Below are positions 1 to 8,451 of a DNA stretch of 64,000 nucleotides, in pieces. The translations under genes were made by a program, and so were the position numbers. The number at the start of each line of letters is the position of its first letter. Positions within the stretch are counted from its first letter, which is position 1. The notes beneath the pieces are model-generated. The model did not search any database, was not told where the DNA came from, and saw only the letters and a program-made list of their open reading frames with translations. This DNA is from Desulfamplus sp. (GTDB lineage: Bacteria; Desulfobacterota; Desulfobacteria; Desulfobacterales; Desulfobacteraceae). The stretch covers positions 62,001 to 126,000 of the forward strand of contig JADFZQ010000001.1 in NCBI GenBank assembly GCA_015232455.1, in the 5' to 3' direction.

Positions 1-12
1 TAATATTGTTAT

Positions 13-243
13 TCATAGGTTATCCACCTTTTTCATTGCAATGTATAAATCCTCAACCTTCTTCCTTGCCCAAGGGGTTTTACGTAGAAATATCAAACTT
101 GATTTCACTGACGGCTCACTCTGGAAACACCTGATATTAATAATCTTGCCCAATTCACTCCAACCATAATGATTAACGAGAATATTCAATATCTGCTCTA
201 AAGTAACCCCATGCAGCGGATTTTTCTTTTGTTGCTCATTCAT
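13..243 (-). CDS. VF530 family (DUF2132) small DNA-binding-type protein
   Basis: A 76-residue protein that matches the VF530/DUF2132 family over its whole length. The family hallmarks are visible: '[12 protein letters not shown]', 'YGWSELG', '[19 protein letters not shown]' and 'TPWARKKVE'. Family members are small, highly conserved and proposed to bind DNA; the cellular role is not settled. Its ATG overlaps the stop of the upstream GNAT gene by 4 bases (ATGA), so the two are probably translated together. The stop lies 13 bases from the window edge, so the gene is complete. Confidence 0.85.
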   Translation of the reverse strand: MNEQQKKNPLHGVTLEQILNILVNHYGWSELGKIINIRCFQSEPSVKSSLIFLRKTPWARKKVEDLYIAMKKVDNL

Positions 244-743
244 AAAATCAAACTCTTTCTTATTGAATTATCAGCCAATACTACCGATGTTTCTATCTGT
301 CTTACAGGTATTTTCCAATACTTTTTAAGGAGAAAATCCTTTTCCTTCTCTGACACTTGAGAGAAACCATATTTCTGATAAAATCTGATTGCCCATGTTG
401 CATCTTTCCATGTGCCTATTAATATTGGCTTATCTGATTCCAATATTAAATGCTTGAGAAGTTCACTGCCAACCCCTTGATTTCTCAGCTTAGTTCTTAC
501 ATAAGCATGACGTATCAGATTTACCTCTTTCTTATCCTGAATTCCCATAACTCCGATAATATCATTTTCATCTGTGTAACAGAAAAACCTAACACCATCT
601 TGGATTTGTTCTGATAATTCTTCTTCTGACATATATGGTTCATGCCACCTGTCATCAGGGATTATTCCTTTATAAGCAATTGCTGCGTCATTAATTATGT
701 CATATATAGCTCTAAAATCATCTGCAACAGTTTGTCTAATCAT
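240..743 (-). CDS. GNAT family N-acetyltransferase
   Basis: A 167-residue single-domain GCN5-related acetyltransferase. The acetyl-CoA binding segment is seen as '[18 protein letters not shown]' (R/Q-x-x-G-x-G/A), followed by the typical beta-5 stretch and '[10 protein letters not shown]', the usual C-terminal GNAT motif. The substrate cannot be told from sequence. It precedes the VF530 gene with a 4-base ATGA overlap, forming a two-gene unit. The upstream SD is weak. Confidence 0.85.
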   Translation of the reverse strand: MIRQTVADDFRAIYDIINDAAIAYKGIIPDDRWHEPYMSEEELSEQIQDGVRFFCYTDENDIIGVMGIQDKKEVNLIRHAYVRTKLRNQGVGSELLKHLILESDKPILIGTWKDATWAIRFYQKYGFSQVSEKEKDFLLKKYWKIPVRQIETSVVLADNSIRKSLIL

Positions 744-829
744 ATTTATTTTTTCAACCTCACTATGTTATGCTAAGGAATCAAAATTTAATAATGTCAT
801 AAGTTAGACTGAGCAAGGATATGTCATAA

Positions 830-857
830 GTAGGTAACAACGATCGTTGTTACCTAC
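830..857. repeat. Perfect 28-bp palindrome
   Basis: Two 14-base arms, GTAGGTAACAACGA and TCGTTGTTACCTAC, are exact reverse complements with no spacer. No T-run follows on either strand, so it is not a classic terminator. It could be an operator, a protein recognition site or one end of a small mobile element. It sits directly beside a copy of the dispersed repeat at 861-904. Confidence 0.85.
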
Positions 858-860
858 CCA

Positions 861-904
861 GTTTATTCAATTGCTGGTGTTATTAAATCCCCATTCCTAA
901 ATCC
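861..904 (+). repeat. Dispersed intergenic repeat, copy 1
   Basis: Shares the string TTGCTGRTGTTATTAAAT and flanking TTTATTCAA and MATTCCT blocks with 29059-29109, in the same orientation. The two copies differ by a short insertion between the blocks. Both are intergenic. It may be part of a miniature mobile element or a repeated regulatory tail. Confidence 0.55.
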
Positions 905-916
905 TTATATTTACAT

Positions 917-974
917 GGGACATGGGACGATAATCGAACTTATACAGAGCTATGCTTTGAGGGATTTTAAGTTC
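917..974 (-). pseudogene. Decayed partial tRNA-Leu
   Basis: Read on the minus strand this copies the 3' two thirds of the intact tRNA-Leu at 1160-1247: anticodon arm with the same TTAAAATCCCT context, variable arm (AGCATAGCTCTGTA is nearly identical) and a mutated T arm. The D arm and the 5' acceptor strand are gone, the acceptor end is changed and no CCA is encoded, so it cannot fold as a tRNA. It is best explained as a partial duplication that decayed, for example at an old attachment site. Confidence 0.75.
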
Positions 975-1112
975 TAAAGAACATATAACCAATATTTTTT
1001 GTATTATCAATCCCTTAATTGGCAGATAGCTCCAGACTTTGTCTTTGGAAAGGTGAAAAATTAGAGTGTAACCTCAGATAGGCACATTTTGGGTTCAGTC
1101 AACGAAATTCAA

Positions 1113-1151
1113 ACAAAAAAAGGGTTTAACCAAAACTTGGCTAAACCCTTG
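1113..1151 (-). terminator. Rho-independent terminator of tRNA-Leu
   Basis: On the minus strand, just after the CCA end, lies AAGGGTTTAGCCAAG, a TTTT loop and GGTTAAACCCTT, followed by a run of T. The strong stem plus T-run fits an intrinsic terminator for the single tRNA transcript. Confidence 0.8.
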
Positions 1152-1159
1152 ATTTTACT

Positions 1160-1247
1160 TGGTACCTGGGACGAGAATTGAACTCGTACAGAGCTATGCT
1201 CCGAGGGATTTTAAGTCCCTTGCGTCTACCAGTTCCGCCACCCAGGC
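1160..1247 (-). tRNA. tRNA-Leu (anticodon UAA)
   Basis: The minus strand reads as a class II tRNA of 88 bases including encoded CCA. The acceptor is GCCTGGG paired with CCCAGGT, with a G-U first pair. The anticodon stem AGGGA/TCCCT closes the loop CTTAAAA, so the anticodon is TAA (plus-strand bases 1211-1213). A long variable arm and the T loop TTCAATTC are present. It stands alone with its own promoter-like region and terminator. Confidence 0.95.
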
Positions 1248-1263
1248 TTAAAAATTAGCTCTT

Positions 1264-1292
1264 CTTATACCATAAACCCAGAAATTGCAAGA
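1264..1292 (-). promoter_or_regulatory. Probable tRNA-Leu promoter
   Basis: On the minus strand TATAAG lies 16 bases before the tRNA 5' end. Candidate -35 boxes are TCTTGC with 17-base spacing or TTGCAA with 15. The spacing to the tRNA fits a sigma-70 start just before the mature 5' end. The -35 box is weak. Confidence 0.4.
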
Positions 1293-1448
1293 GCTGTAAT
1301 AAATTTTTAAACTATTGAGTTATTAATTAATAAGCGTTATTCAAATGGATTATTAAGATATTTCTTGTTTCACATTTTGTTAGATAGTTTTAGATATAAA
1401 TCTTAACAATTAAGTTTAAAATAGTAACCAAATGGGTAGTAAAATAAG

Positions 1449-2102
1449 ATGAAAAATATAACTATAAAAAGGCTTATTCTCGCGTCACAATCACCAAGGA
1501 GAAAAGAGCTTCTTGAGCAAGCTGGTGTTAATTTTGAAATAGTCCCAGCAGATATTGAGGAGCGTAGAATGGCATCAGAGGAACCTTCTGACTATGTTAA
1601 AAGGCTTTCAAGAGAAAAAGCTCAATTTGTTGCACAAAAGTTTATAGATTCCGATTTTATGGCTAACGGCAAATGTATATCAGAATCTATATCAAAAAAT
1701 ACTCCCAACATCTGGGTTCTTGGTGCAGATACTACAGTTGTAGTTGGAAATGAACTTCTTGAAAAGCCAACATCTGAAGATAACGCAAGGCTCATGCTTA
1801 GAACTTTAAGCGGAAAGACCCATATTGTTTATACAGGATTTACTTTGTGTTCTGAGAGCGAATGTAAAATTATAACCAGATTAGTAAAAACAGAAGTGCT
1901 TTTCAAAAGAGTTACTGAACGTGAAATTGATTGGTATATAGCCACTGGAGAGCCTTTTGATAAGGCTGGTGCTTATGCAATTCAAGGGCTTGGTGCTTTT
2001 ATGGTAAAAAGTATAAATGGTTCATATAGCAATGTTGTTGGGCTTCCTGTTTGTGAAGTTATTGAGCTTCTTACACAAGAGGGTATCATTGAGATGTGCT
2101 AA
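1449..2102 (+). CDS. maf: Maf family nucleotide pyrophosphatase
   Basis: A 217-residue Maf/Ham1-superfamily protein that hydrolyses non-canonical or modified NTPs to NMP and pyrophosphate in the cytoplasm. Family motifs are clear: 'LASQSPRRKELLEQAG' at the N terminus, 'LGADTTVVVGNELLEKP' in the middle and 'GAYAIQGLGAFMVKSINGS' with the conserved 'GLP' near the end. The length exceeds the usual 190-200 because residues about 63-88 carry a hydrophilic insertion (containing 'FMANGKCISESISKN') not expected in the family. The next gene, yggS-like, follows in the same direction after about 80 bases, and queH after that. Exact dTTP/UTP or CTP preference cannot be read from sequence. Confidence 0.92.
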   Translation: MKNITIKRLILASQSPRRKELLEQAGVNFEIVPADIEERRMASEEPSDYVKRLSREKAQFVAQKFIDSDFMANGKCISESISKNTPNIWVLGADTTVVVGNELLEKPTSEDNARLMLRTLSGKTHIVYTGFTLCSESECKIITRLVKTEVLFKRVTEREIDWYIATGEPFDKAGAYAIQGLGAFMVKSINGSYSNVVGLPVCEVIELLTQEGIIEMC

Positions 2103-2180
2103 TAAAAATTTCACTTGATCTCAATTTCATTGCAAATTTTACCTAAATTGAAAATTGTTTATAGGAATTGAACAGATAAA

Positions 2181-2921
2181 ATGGATAACATCAGAGAGAG
2201 ATTAAAAGACGTTAAAGATGAAATAAGTGAGACAGCTATAAAATTCGGTCGCAATCCCGAAGAGATTACCCTTATTGCTGTTAGCAAAAAAAAGAGTGTT
2301 GAGACTATTATCAATGCAATTAATAGCGGCATTGAGATTCTTGGTGAAAATTATATTCAAGAAGCAGTTGAAAAAATTGAGGCTATAAACCAAATATTTG
2401 TTGAGCAGCCTAACAATATTGATAGGAATCTAATTACTACGGATAAAAAAGCTATATGGCATTTTATTGGGCATCTTCAGTCAAACAAAGCTAAAATTGC
2501 CGTAAAATATTTTGATCTTATTCACACAGTAGATTCTTTAAAATTAGCTCAAGAGATCGACCGTCAAGCTGAAAAAATAGGTAAAATCCAAAATATTCTC
2601 ATTCAAATAAATATAAGTGAAGAAGAGACAAAATCAGGAACAGATGCTGAAGATGCAATTTGCCTTGCAGAATCGATATCTCACCTAAAGCATGTTTCAC
2701 TAAAAGGGCTAATGGGAATGCCGCCTTTCTTTGATGCCCCAGAGATGGCAAGACCATATTTTAGAAAACTTGCTAAGATAAAAGATGTAATTAAACGAAA
2801 AGCTATCCCTAAAATATTTATGGAAGAGCTTTCAATGGGAATGAGTGGAGATTTCAAAGTTGCCATTGAGGAGGGGGCTACTATGGTAAGAATAGGAACT
2901 TCAATATTCGGAAGTAGATAG
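2181..2921 (+). CDS. YggS/PROSC family PLP homeostasis protein
   Basis: A 246-residue pyridoxal-phosphate-binding protein of the YggS (PLPBP) family, which binds PLP without a known enzymatic reaction and affects amino-acid and vitamin B6 balance. The PLP lysine lies in 'LIAVSKKKSVETI'. Other marks are 'LGENYIQEAVEK', 'WHFIGHLQSNKAK', 'LMGMPPF', 'ELSMGMSGDFKVAIEEGA' and 'VRIGTSIFG'. Between 'EAVEKIEA' and 'WHFIGHLQ' there is an extra stretch of about 20 residues (about 71-90) rich in Asn, Asp and Ile that the family normally lacks. It sits between maf and queH on the same strand. Confidence 0.92.
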   Translation: MDNIRERLKDVKDEISETAIKFGRNPEEITLIAVSKKKSVETIINAINSGIEILGENYIQEAVEKIEAINQIFVEQPNNIDRNLITTDKKAIWHFIGHLQSNKAKIAVKYFDLIHTVDSLKLAQEIDRQAEKIGKIQNILIQINISEEETKSGTDAEDAICLAESISHLKHVSLKGLMGMPPFFDAPEMARPYFRKLAKIKDVIKRKAIPKIFMEELSMGMSGDFKVAIEEGATMVRIGTSIFGSR

Positions 2922-3007
2922 TTATGTCAAATATTTTAAAACCAAGATAAATTTAGCTCTATAATCTATTCAGATATAAATACGGAAGTAGATTATAAGA
3001 AGATAAA

Positions 3008-3553
3008 ATGGAACTTATAATTATGAGATTGCTTTTACACACATGCTGCGGTCCATGCACAATATATCCGTTAAAGATTCTTCAAACAGAACATATAGAT
3101 GTAATGGGATTTTTTTATCGCCATAATATTCACCCATTTTCAGAGTGTCTTAAACGCGAAAAGACTCTTCTTGATTACGCTGAGAGTAAAGGAGTTAAAG
3201 TTATATCTCAGCAAACCTATGAGCTTGAGCGATTTCTTCAATCTGTAGTGTTTCGCGAAAAAGATAGATGTAGCTTCTGTTATCACGATAGGCTATCTGC
3301 TGCTGCAAAGGTTGCAAAAAAAGGAAAATTTGATGCTTTCTCATCAACGCTTCTTTATAGCCGATTTCAAAACCATGAGATGATTCGGGAAATCGGCTAT
3401 GCAGTTGGAAAAGAGGAAGGCATCTCTTTTTTTTACAAAGATTTTAGACAAGGGTGGAAAGAGGGTATTGATGAGTCAAAACAACTTCAGATGTATCGGC
3501 AGCAATATTGCGGCTGTATCTACAGCGAAAAAGAGCGTTTTTATAAAAAGTAG
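3008..3553 (+). CDS. queH: Epoxyqueuosine reductase QueH
   Basis: A 181-residue protein of the QueH (former DUF208) family, which reduces epoxyqueuosine to queuosine in tRNA as an iron-sulfur alternative to cobalamin-dependent QueG. The cysteine set is visible: 'HTCCGPCTIYPL', 'CSFCYHDRL' and 'QYCGCIYSE'. The start at 3008 has an AAGAAG-type SD 5 bases upstream; an internal Met at codon 6 is a less likely start. Its stop is only 7 bases from the convergent stop of rseP, with no obvious terminator between them. Confidence 0.9.
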   Translation: MELIIMRLLLHTCCGPCTIYPLKILQTEHIDVMGFFYRHNIHPFSECLKREKTLLDYAESKGVKVISQQTYELERFLQSVVFREKDRCSFCYHDRLSAAAKVAKKGKFDAFSSTLLYSRFQNHEMIREIGYAVGKEEGISFFYKDFRQGWKEGIDESKQLQMYRQQYCGCIYSEKERFYKK

Positions 3554-3559
3554 CTAATA

Positions 3560-4630
3560 TCATTTCGTAAAAATTCTTACAATATCGTTATAAAAGACAA
3601 ACACCATTAAAGCAACTAAAAGGGCAATCCCCACCTGATTTGCTTTTTCACGAACTTTATCGCTTGTTGCCTTTCCAGTAATTGCCTCAACTCCAAAGAA
3701 AAAAAGATGTCCGCCATCAAGAACAGGCACTGGGAATAGATTTATAATTCCAAGATTGATGCTTAGCATGGCAATAAAAAATGCAAGATTAATCATCCCT
3801 TCCTTAGCCTGCTGACCCGCCATCTGGGCAATCATAATAGGTCCACCAAGTGTGTCAGTAGGAACTGTTCCTTGAAAAATCTTAACTACAGATAGAATTG
3901 TAAGAGAAGATATTCTCCATGTCTGCTTTACACCCTCTGCTAAAGCCTGAAATGGATTTAATGGAATGTGCTGAACTTCTCCAGATTTAGCAGATATACC
4001 AATCATATATTTATTTGTATCTTCTCCAAAAATATTTTTAGTTACTTTTAACTCAGGTTTAATCATAAGAGTTAAAAGCTCGCTGTTTCGTAAAATAACA
4101 ATTTTAAGTGGCTCACCCGTGCTATTTCCAATAATCTCAACCATATCGTCCCATGACTCAACAGTTTTGTCTTGAACAGATTTGACAATATCACCAGAAA
4201 GAACTCCAGCAGCTTTTGCAGGTGTGTTATCTCCAACATTTCCAACCACGGGTTTTAGGATATACATTCCTGAAAATTGGGCGATTACATAAAAAATTAA
4301 GAAGGCAAGAAGAAAGTTGAAAAGAGGACCAGCCGCAACAATAACAGCTTTTTGAAATAGTTTCTTATGGCTAAAAGATAGATTAATATCTTTAGGCTCA
4401 ATAGGTTGGTTTGGCTCTTCACCGACCATCTTCACGTATCCACCCAAAGGTATTAAAGACAAACAATACTCTGTTAATCCCACCTTTTTTTTATAAATTT
4501 TAGGACCAAATCCTAAAGAAAAGGTCTCAACACCTACACCAAAAAAGCGGGCAAGTAAAAAGTGTCCAAGCTCATGGAAAAATACAAGAATCCCAAGAAC
4601 AACAACAAATGCAAATATTGAATGGCTCAT
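3560..4630 (-). CDS. rseP: RseP/site-2 zinc metalloprotease
   Basis: A 356-residue inner-membrane intramembrane protease of the M50B family. The zinc motif 'FHELGHFLLARFFGVGVE' is in the first membrane segment, and the third ligand motif 'NLFPVPVLDGGHLFF' lies near residue 300. A single PDZ-like domain spans about 110-190 ('AAGVLSGDIVKSVQDKTVESW'). The family cleaves anti-sigma factors and remnant signal peptides; the substrate here is unknown. A TTAGGAG SD precedes the ATG. It is the last gene of the minus-strand block, 119 bases after ispC, the usual neighbourhood in Gram-negatives. E. coli RseP has two PDZ domains; only one is evident here, which is common outside Gammaproteobacteria. Confidence 0.93.
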   Translation of the reverse strand: MSHSIFAFVVVLGILVFFHELGHFLLARFFGVGVETFSLGFGPKIYKKKVGLTEYCLSLIPLGGYVKMVGEEPNQPIEPKDINLSFSHKKLFQKAVIVAAGPLFNFLLAFLIFYVIAQFSGMYILKPVVGNVGDNTPAKAAGVLSGDIVKSVQDKTVESWDDMVEIIGNSTGEPLKIVILRNSELLTLMIKPELKVTKNIFGEDTNKYMIGISAKSGEVQHIPLNPFQALAEGVKQTWRISSLTILSVVKIFQGTVPTDTLGGPIMIAQMAGQQAKEGMINLAFFIAMLSINLGIINLFPVPVLDGGHLFFFGVEAITGKATSDKVREKANQVGIALLVALMVFVFYNDIVRIFTK

Positions 4631-4749
4631 AACATTTCTCCTAAATATCTCAAAAGATTTAATAACTTTTTAAAAGTTGTTAAACCTTAACGAATAAAAT
4701 TAAATACTATCTTAAAAACTTTGATCAAATTTGAGAAACTCCAATCAGA

Positions 4750-6159
4750 TCAGATAAACGAATTAGCTATCTCTCTTGCCCATTTATCTGCATTGATAAC
4801 ATCATCAAGAGTGTAAGTAACCCTGTTTATCTCTGATCCTTGAACATTTTTCCCACTTTTATCTATATTGCGGTGCATATCCATGGTCTTTTCAATTATG
4901 GTAAATATAGTTGGAAAATCAATCTCATGGTTCAAAAACGCATTAACTGCAACTTCATTTGCTGCATTCATAACTGCTGGAAGAGTTCCACCTTGTTTAC
5001 ACGCCTCAACTGCAAAGTCAAGCGATGGAAATTTACTTCTATCAGGCTTTTCAAATATAAGATGACCCAGTGCTGCAAAATCTGGACTCCTCAATGAGGT
5101 GAAATCTGGAAAATCAATTTTTAGATCAAGACGTTCGGGGTAAGATAGAGCGTAAGATATGGCTGATTTCATATCAGGAAGCCCCATCTGGGCAATAATT
5201 GATCCGTCATTAAAACCTACCATTGAGTGGACAATACTTTGAGGGTGAACAAGGACTTCAATATCAGAAACTGGAACATTAAAAAGACAGACAGCCTCAA
5301 CAATCTCAAGAGCCTTGTTCATCAGTGTTGCTGAGTCAATTGTGATTTTGCTTCCCATATTCCATGTTGGGTGGTTCAAGGCGTGTTCTGGTTTTATATC
5401 TTTAAATTTTTCTAATGGTGTATTTCTAAATGGTCCGCCTGAAGCTGTAAGAAATATTTTTTTTACATAATTACTATTTTGTCTATTTGAATTGTTAAAA
5501 CTATTATTAGAGTTACTCTTATCTATATCTACTTTATTCCTATCTACGCAACAATTTTGCCCAACTTTTTCTCCGATACATTGGAAAATAGCACTATGTT
5601 CGCTATCAACAGGATATATTTTCACCCCTTTTTCTGCTGCCTGTGCCATTACAAGCTCTCCTGCCATAACTAACGTCTCTTTATTGGCAAGAGCAATCTG
5701 TTTTTGTGCATCTATTGCAGCAAGTGCTGGCATAAGCCCGGCAGCTCCAACCATAGCAAGCAAAACAGCATCAACACTTTTGTGTGATGCCGCTAATTTA
5801 TACCCTTCATCTCCCCAGTAAATCTCAATTCCAGTGTTGCTTGCTTCAATTTTACTTTTAGCTTGTAAAATAGATTTTAACTCATCTGCTTTTTTTTCAT
5901 TTAAAACAACAGCAACCTCAGGGTTGAAAGTTCTTATCTGTTCTGCAAGAAGATTAACATTATTTCCAGCAGCAAGAGCTTTTATTTTAAATCTATCAGG
6001 GTACATAGCAACGATTTTAAGAGCGTTTCTACCAATAGAGCCTGTTGAACCAAGTATGGATAATCGTTTTATATCGCTAACTCCTATAATTTGAGATTTT
6101 TTAGAAGAGCAGGTTGTATCTACTGGTTTTACAGTGCAAGTTGTATCAACTTTAATCAT
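4750..6159 (-). CDS. ispC: 1-deoxy-D-xylulose 5-phosphate reductoisomerase
   Basis: Second enzyme of the MEP isoprenoid pathway: converts DXP to MEP with NADPH and a divalent metal. The NADPH-binding 'ILGSTGSIGRNAL' begins near residue 35; 'ANKETLVMAG', 'YPVDSEHSAIFQ', 'TASGGPF', 'HPTWNMGSKITIDSATLMNK' and 'VLVHPQSIVHSMV' are all present. At 469 residues it is clearly longer than the usual 385-400. About 33 residues precede the Rossmann fold, containing a repeated 'VDTTC', and residues about 199-231 are an Asn/Ser-rich insertion right after the metal/substrate region 'FQCIG'. The ATG overlaps the cdsA stop by 4 bases. All catalytic motifs are intact, so it is probably functional. Confidence 0.94.
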   Translation of the reverse strand: MIKVDTTCTVKPVDTTCSSKKSQIIGVSDIKRLSILGSTGSIGRNALKIVAMYPDRFKIKALAAGNNVNLLAEQIRTFNPEVAVVLNEKKADELKSILQAKSKIEASNTGIEIYWGDEGYKLAASHKSVDAVLLAMVGAAGLMPALAAIDAQKQIALANKETLVMAGELVMAQAAEKGVKIYPVDSEHSAIFQCIGEKVGQNCCVDRNKVDIDKSNSNNSFNNSNRQNSNYVKKIFLTASGGPFRNTPLEKFKDIKPEHALNHPTWNMGSKITIDSATLMNKALEIVEAVCLFNVPVSDIEVLVHPQSIVHSMVGFNDGSIIAQMGLPDMKSAISYALSYPERLDLKIDFPDFTSLRSPDFAALGHLIFEKPDRSKFPSLDFAVEACKQGGTLPAVMNAANEVAVNAFLNHEIDFPTIFTIIEKTMDMHRNIDKSGKNVQGSEINRVTYTLDDVINADKWAREIANSFI

Positions 6160-6962
6160 AAAATAAAGACCTTGAACAGATATGCAACAGGTGCCGCAAA
6201 GATAAGTCCATCAACTCTGTCAAGCACACCACCATGTCCGGGAAGTATTGTTCCAGAATCCTTTATTCCACTTGATCTTTTTAATGCAGATTCAAACAGA
6301 TCTCCGATTTGACCAGAAGCAGCGGTAACAACGGAAAATAAAATTGCCATTAGAAAAGATAGATTATCAATAAATATTGAACCATATATAAGACCAGATA
6401 AAGCTGCGGCACCAAGTCCACCTAAAGAACCTTCTACGGTTTTTTTAGGGCTTACGTGCTTTGCAAGGGGACGTTTGCCAAAATTCGAGCCTACATAATA
6501 GGCTCCAGTGTCGCTAGCTCCAATAATAATCCATAGCCATAGAACAAAATGACCGCCATTAGGGGTGTTTCTAAGCAAAATAAGAAACGAGAGAAAAAGA
6601 GGAATATAGATAACCCCTTGTATTTCACCTAATAAATAATCAAGAATTGATGAATCTGATTTGAATTTAACAACCACTACAATTGACATGGCAATTAAAT
6701 TAAATGTCAGAAAGAGCAGCATCAGTGCAAGCGAATTTTTATTGGCAGCCATTATAATTAGAATAGAGAAGATATAACAGACAGACTTAACTTTTAACGG
6801 AATAGGGTTAGATAAAGGGGATATAATTCTGAAGTATTCTGTAATACTTACAAGAGAGATAATTAGAACAAGAAAGGTAAAAGCAACTGTAGTGCCTTTA
6901 AGCAAAATCAGAATTAAAAGTGGAATTAAAATTAATGCTGTGAGCAATCGTTTGAGGAGCAT
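6156..6962 (-). CDS. cdsA: Phosphatidate cytidylyltransferase
   Basis: A 268-residue integral membrane enzyme that makes CDP-diacylglycerol from phosphatidate and CTP, the branch point of phospholipid synthesis. About seven hydrophobic segments are visible, and the C-terminal CdsA signature 'GDLFESALKRSSGIKDSG' continues into 'LPGHGGVLDRVDGL'. It overlaps uppS upstream by 31 bases and ispC downstream by 4, so the three genes are translationally coupled in the conserved uppS-cdsA-ispC order. Confidence 0.94.
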   Translation of the reverse strand: MLLKRLLTALILIPLLILILLKGTTVAFTFLVLIISLVSITEYFRIISPLSNPIPLKVKSVCYIFSILIIMAANKNSLALMLLFLTFNLIAMSIVVVVKFKSDSSILDYLLGEIQGVIYIPLFLSFLILLRNTPNGGHFVLWLWIIIGASDTGAYYVGSNFGKRPLAKHVSPKKTVEGSLGGLGAAALSGLIYGSIFIDNLSFLMAILFSVVTAASGQIGDLFESALKRSSGIKDSGTILPGHGGVLDRVDGLIFAAPVAYLFKVFIL

Positions 6963-7822
6963 ACAACCTTTCCAAATCTACGGTCCCGATTCTGGTAATC
7001 TTTAACCATCTCAACGAACTCTTGTTCGGTAAAGTCGGGCCACAGTGTCTGAGTAAAAAAAAATTCTGAATAACCAGATTGCCACAGAAGAAAGTTACTC
7101 AACCTCATCTCTCCACTTGTTCTTATAACCATGTCAGGGTCAGGCAGTCTGCTTGTGTATAGGTGTTGAGATATAACGTCTTCTGTGATTGTTTCATAGG
7201 AGAGCTTACCTTTTTTAACCTTGGAAGCTATCTTACGGACGGCATTGACAATCTCTTCTCTGCCTCCATAGCTCAACGCAAGATTTAGGCACATTTTTTT
7301 GTTTTGAGCAGTGTGCGACATAGTTATATCAAGCTCTTGCCGCACATCCAATGGAAGTTTGTTTTTCTGACCTATCATTTCAAGACGGATTCCCTGCTTT
7401 TGTAAAGAGTCTCTTTCAGATATGATAAAACTCTTTAGCAAGTCCATCAGTGCTTCAACTTCTGCTTTTGGTCTTGACCAATTCTCAGTTGAAAAAGCAT
7501 AAAGTGTAAGAACACCAATTTCAAGCTCTCGACATAAAGTTACAATGGAACGGACTGTTTGAGAACCTTTCTCATGCCCAATTACCCGATTCATCAAGCG
7601 TTTTTTTGCCCACCTTCCATTGCCATCCATAATAATTGCAACATGGCGTGGCAATTTTAATGGATCAATACCATATAACTGGCACTTATCAGGCAGTTCT
7701 ATCTCTTCTACATCGGGCTTATAATTTTGCTGATGATAATTATTAGAGTTGTCAACCAAATCTTTATGATACTTATCAGACTTCAAGAATCTCTTTCTCT
7801 TTGGCTGAGTAAATTTTATCAA
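6932..7822 (-). CDS. uppS: Isoprenyl (undecaprenyl) diphosphate synthase
   Basis: Cis-prenyltransferase that extends FPP with IPP to the C55 carrier lipid for peptidoglycan and O-antigen. Signatures: 'HVAIIMDGNGRWAKKR', 'LTLYAFSTENWSRP', 'DLVIRTSGE'-type 'DPDMVIRTSGEMRLSNFLL' and 'FTQTLWPDF'. The longest frame (296 aa) has about 58 residues before the conserved start of the family and overlaps the 3' end of frr by 47 bases. No other ATG lies between codon 1 and the catalytic 'MDGNG', so either this long start or a TTG/non-ATG start just after frr is used. The extension is Lys/Asn-rich and probably not needed for catalysis. Confidence 0.93.
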   Translation of the reverse strand: MIKFTQPKRKRFLKSDKYHKDLVDNSNNYHQQNYKPDVEEIELPDKCQLYGIDPLKLPRHVAIIMDGNGRWAKKRLMNRVIGHEKGSQTVRSIVTLCRELEIGVLTLYAFSTENWSRPKAEVEALMDLLKSFIISERDSLQKQGIRLEMIGQKNKLPLDVRQELDITMSHTAQNKKMCLNLALSYGGREEIVNAVRKIASKVKKGKLSYETITEDVISQHLYTSRLPDPDMVIRTSGEMRLSNFLLWQSGYSEFFFTQTLWPDFTEQEFVEMVKDYQNRDRRFGKVVCSSNDCSQH

Positions 7823-8333
7823 TTTTGGTGATATATTGATCTGTCATCTCTTGAATCTGCTTTTGACCTTTAAAATTTTCATCTTCTGAAATACCACCAT
7901 CTTTTTGAAGAGATTTTAAAGTCTCATTTGCGTCTCTTCTAATATTTCTAATAGCAACCTTACACTCTTCGCAGGTTTGATGAGCATTTTTTGCAATCTC
8001 TTTTCTTCTAACTTCTGTAAGAGGTGGAATGGATATCCTAACAATTTTCCCATCACTTGAAGGAGTTAATCCAATATTTGCCTTTAAAATACCTTTTTCA
8101 ACCTCTTTGATAGCACTTACGTCCCAAGGTTGAACAGTGATAAGCCTGCTTTCAGGGACAGCAATTGATGCCATCTGACTCAAAGGTGTTAAAGTGCCAT
8201 AGTAATCAACTTTTACACTGTCAAGCAATGAAGCAGATGCCCTGCCAGTTCTGACACGGCTCATCTCTTTATCAAGGTTTTTGACAGATTTTTCCATTTT
8301 GTCTTTAGCTTCTTGAAAAACTTCCTTTATCAT
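7776..8333 (-). CDS. frr: Ribosome recycling factor
   Basis: A 185-residue protein of the standard length for RRF, which with EF-G splits the post-termination ribosome. Family motifs are 'MSRVRTGRASASLLDSVKVDYYG', read across residues about 24-46, plus 'LSQMASIAVPESRLITVQPWD', 'LGLTPSSDG'-type 'IGLTPSSDGKIVRISIPPLT' and the C-terminal helix 'QEMTDQYITKIDKI'. It lies between pyrH (118 bases) and uppS (47-base overlap). Confidence 0.95.
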   Translation of the reverse strand: MIKEVFQEAKDKMEKSVKNLDKEMSRVRTGRASASLLDSVKVDYYGTLTPLSQMASIAVPESRLITVQPWDVSAIKEVEKGILKANIGLTPSSDGKIVRISIPPLTEVRRKEIAKNAHQTCEECKVAIRNIRRDANETLKSLQKDGGISEDENFKGQKQIQEMTDQYITKIDKIYSAKEKEILEV

Positions 8334-8451
8334 AAAAATTGCTCCCTATATTTTGTCATATTAACTCATCTTCTCCTACCCCTAATAAAAATTAAAGCCT
8401 TAATAATTTATGCGTATAGCTATAACACTTAAAAGAGGTATTTTTTAAGGC

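Larger units (their letters stand above)
744..1159. other. Non-coding stretch with palindrome, dispersed repeat and tRNA remnant
   Basis: No ORF worth calling. From left to right it holds two copies of ATGTCATAAG (796-805 and 821-830), a perfect 28-bp palindrome, one copy of a dispersed repeat also seen near 29080, a decayed copy of the neighbouring tRNA-Leu, and the tRNA terminator. The part from about 975 to 1112 shows nothing I can name. Confidence 0.6.

Noticed and set aside
5492..6312. Long open frames antisense to ispC and cdsA
   Set aside because: They are shadows of strongly conserved genes on the other strand and show no protein family signal or RBS.
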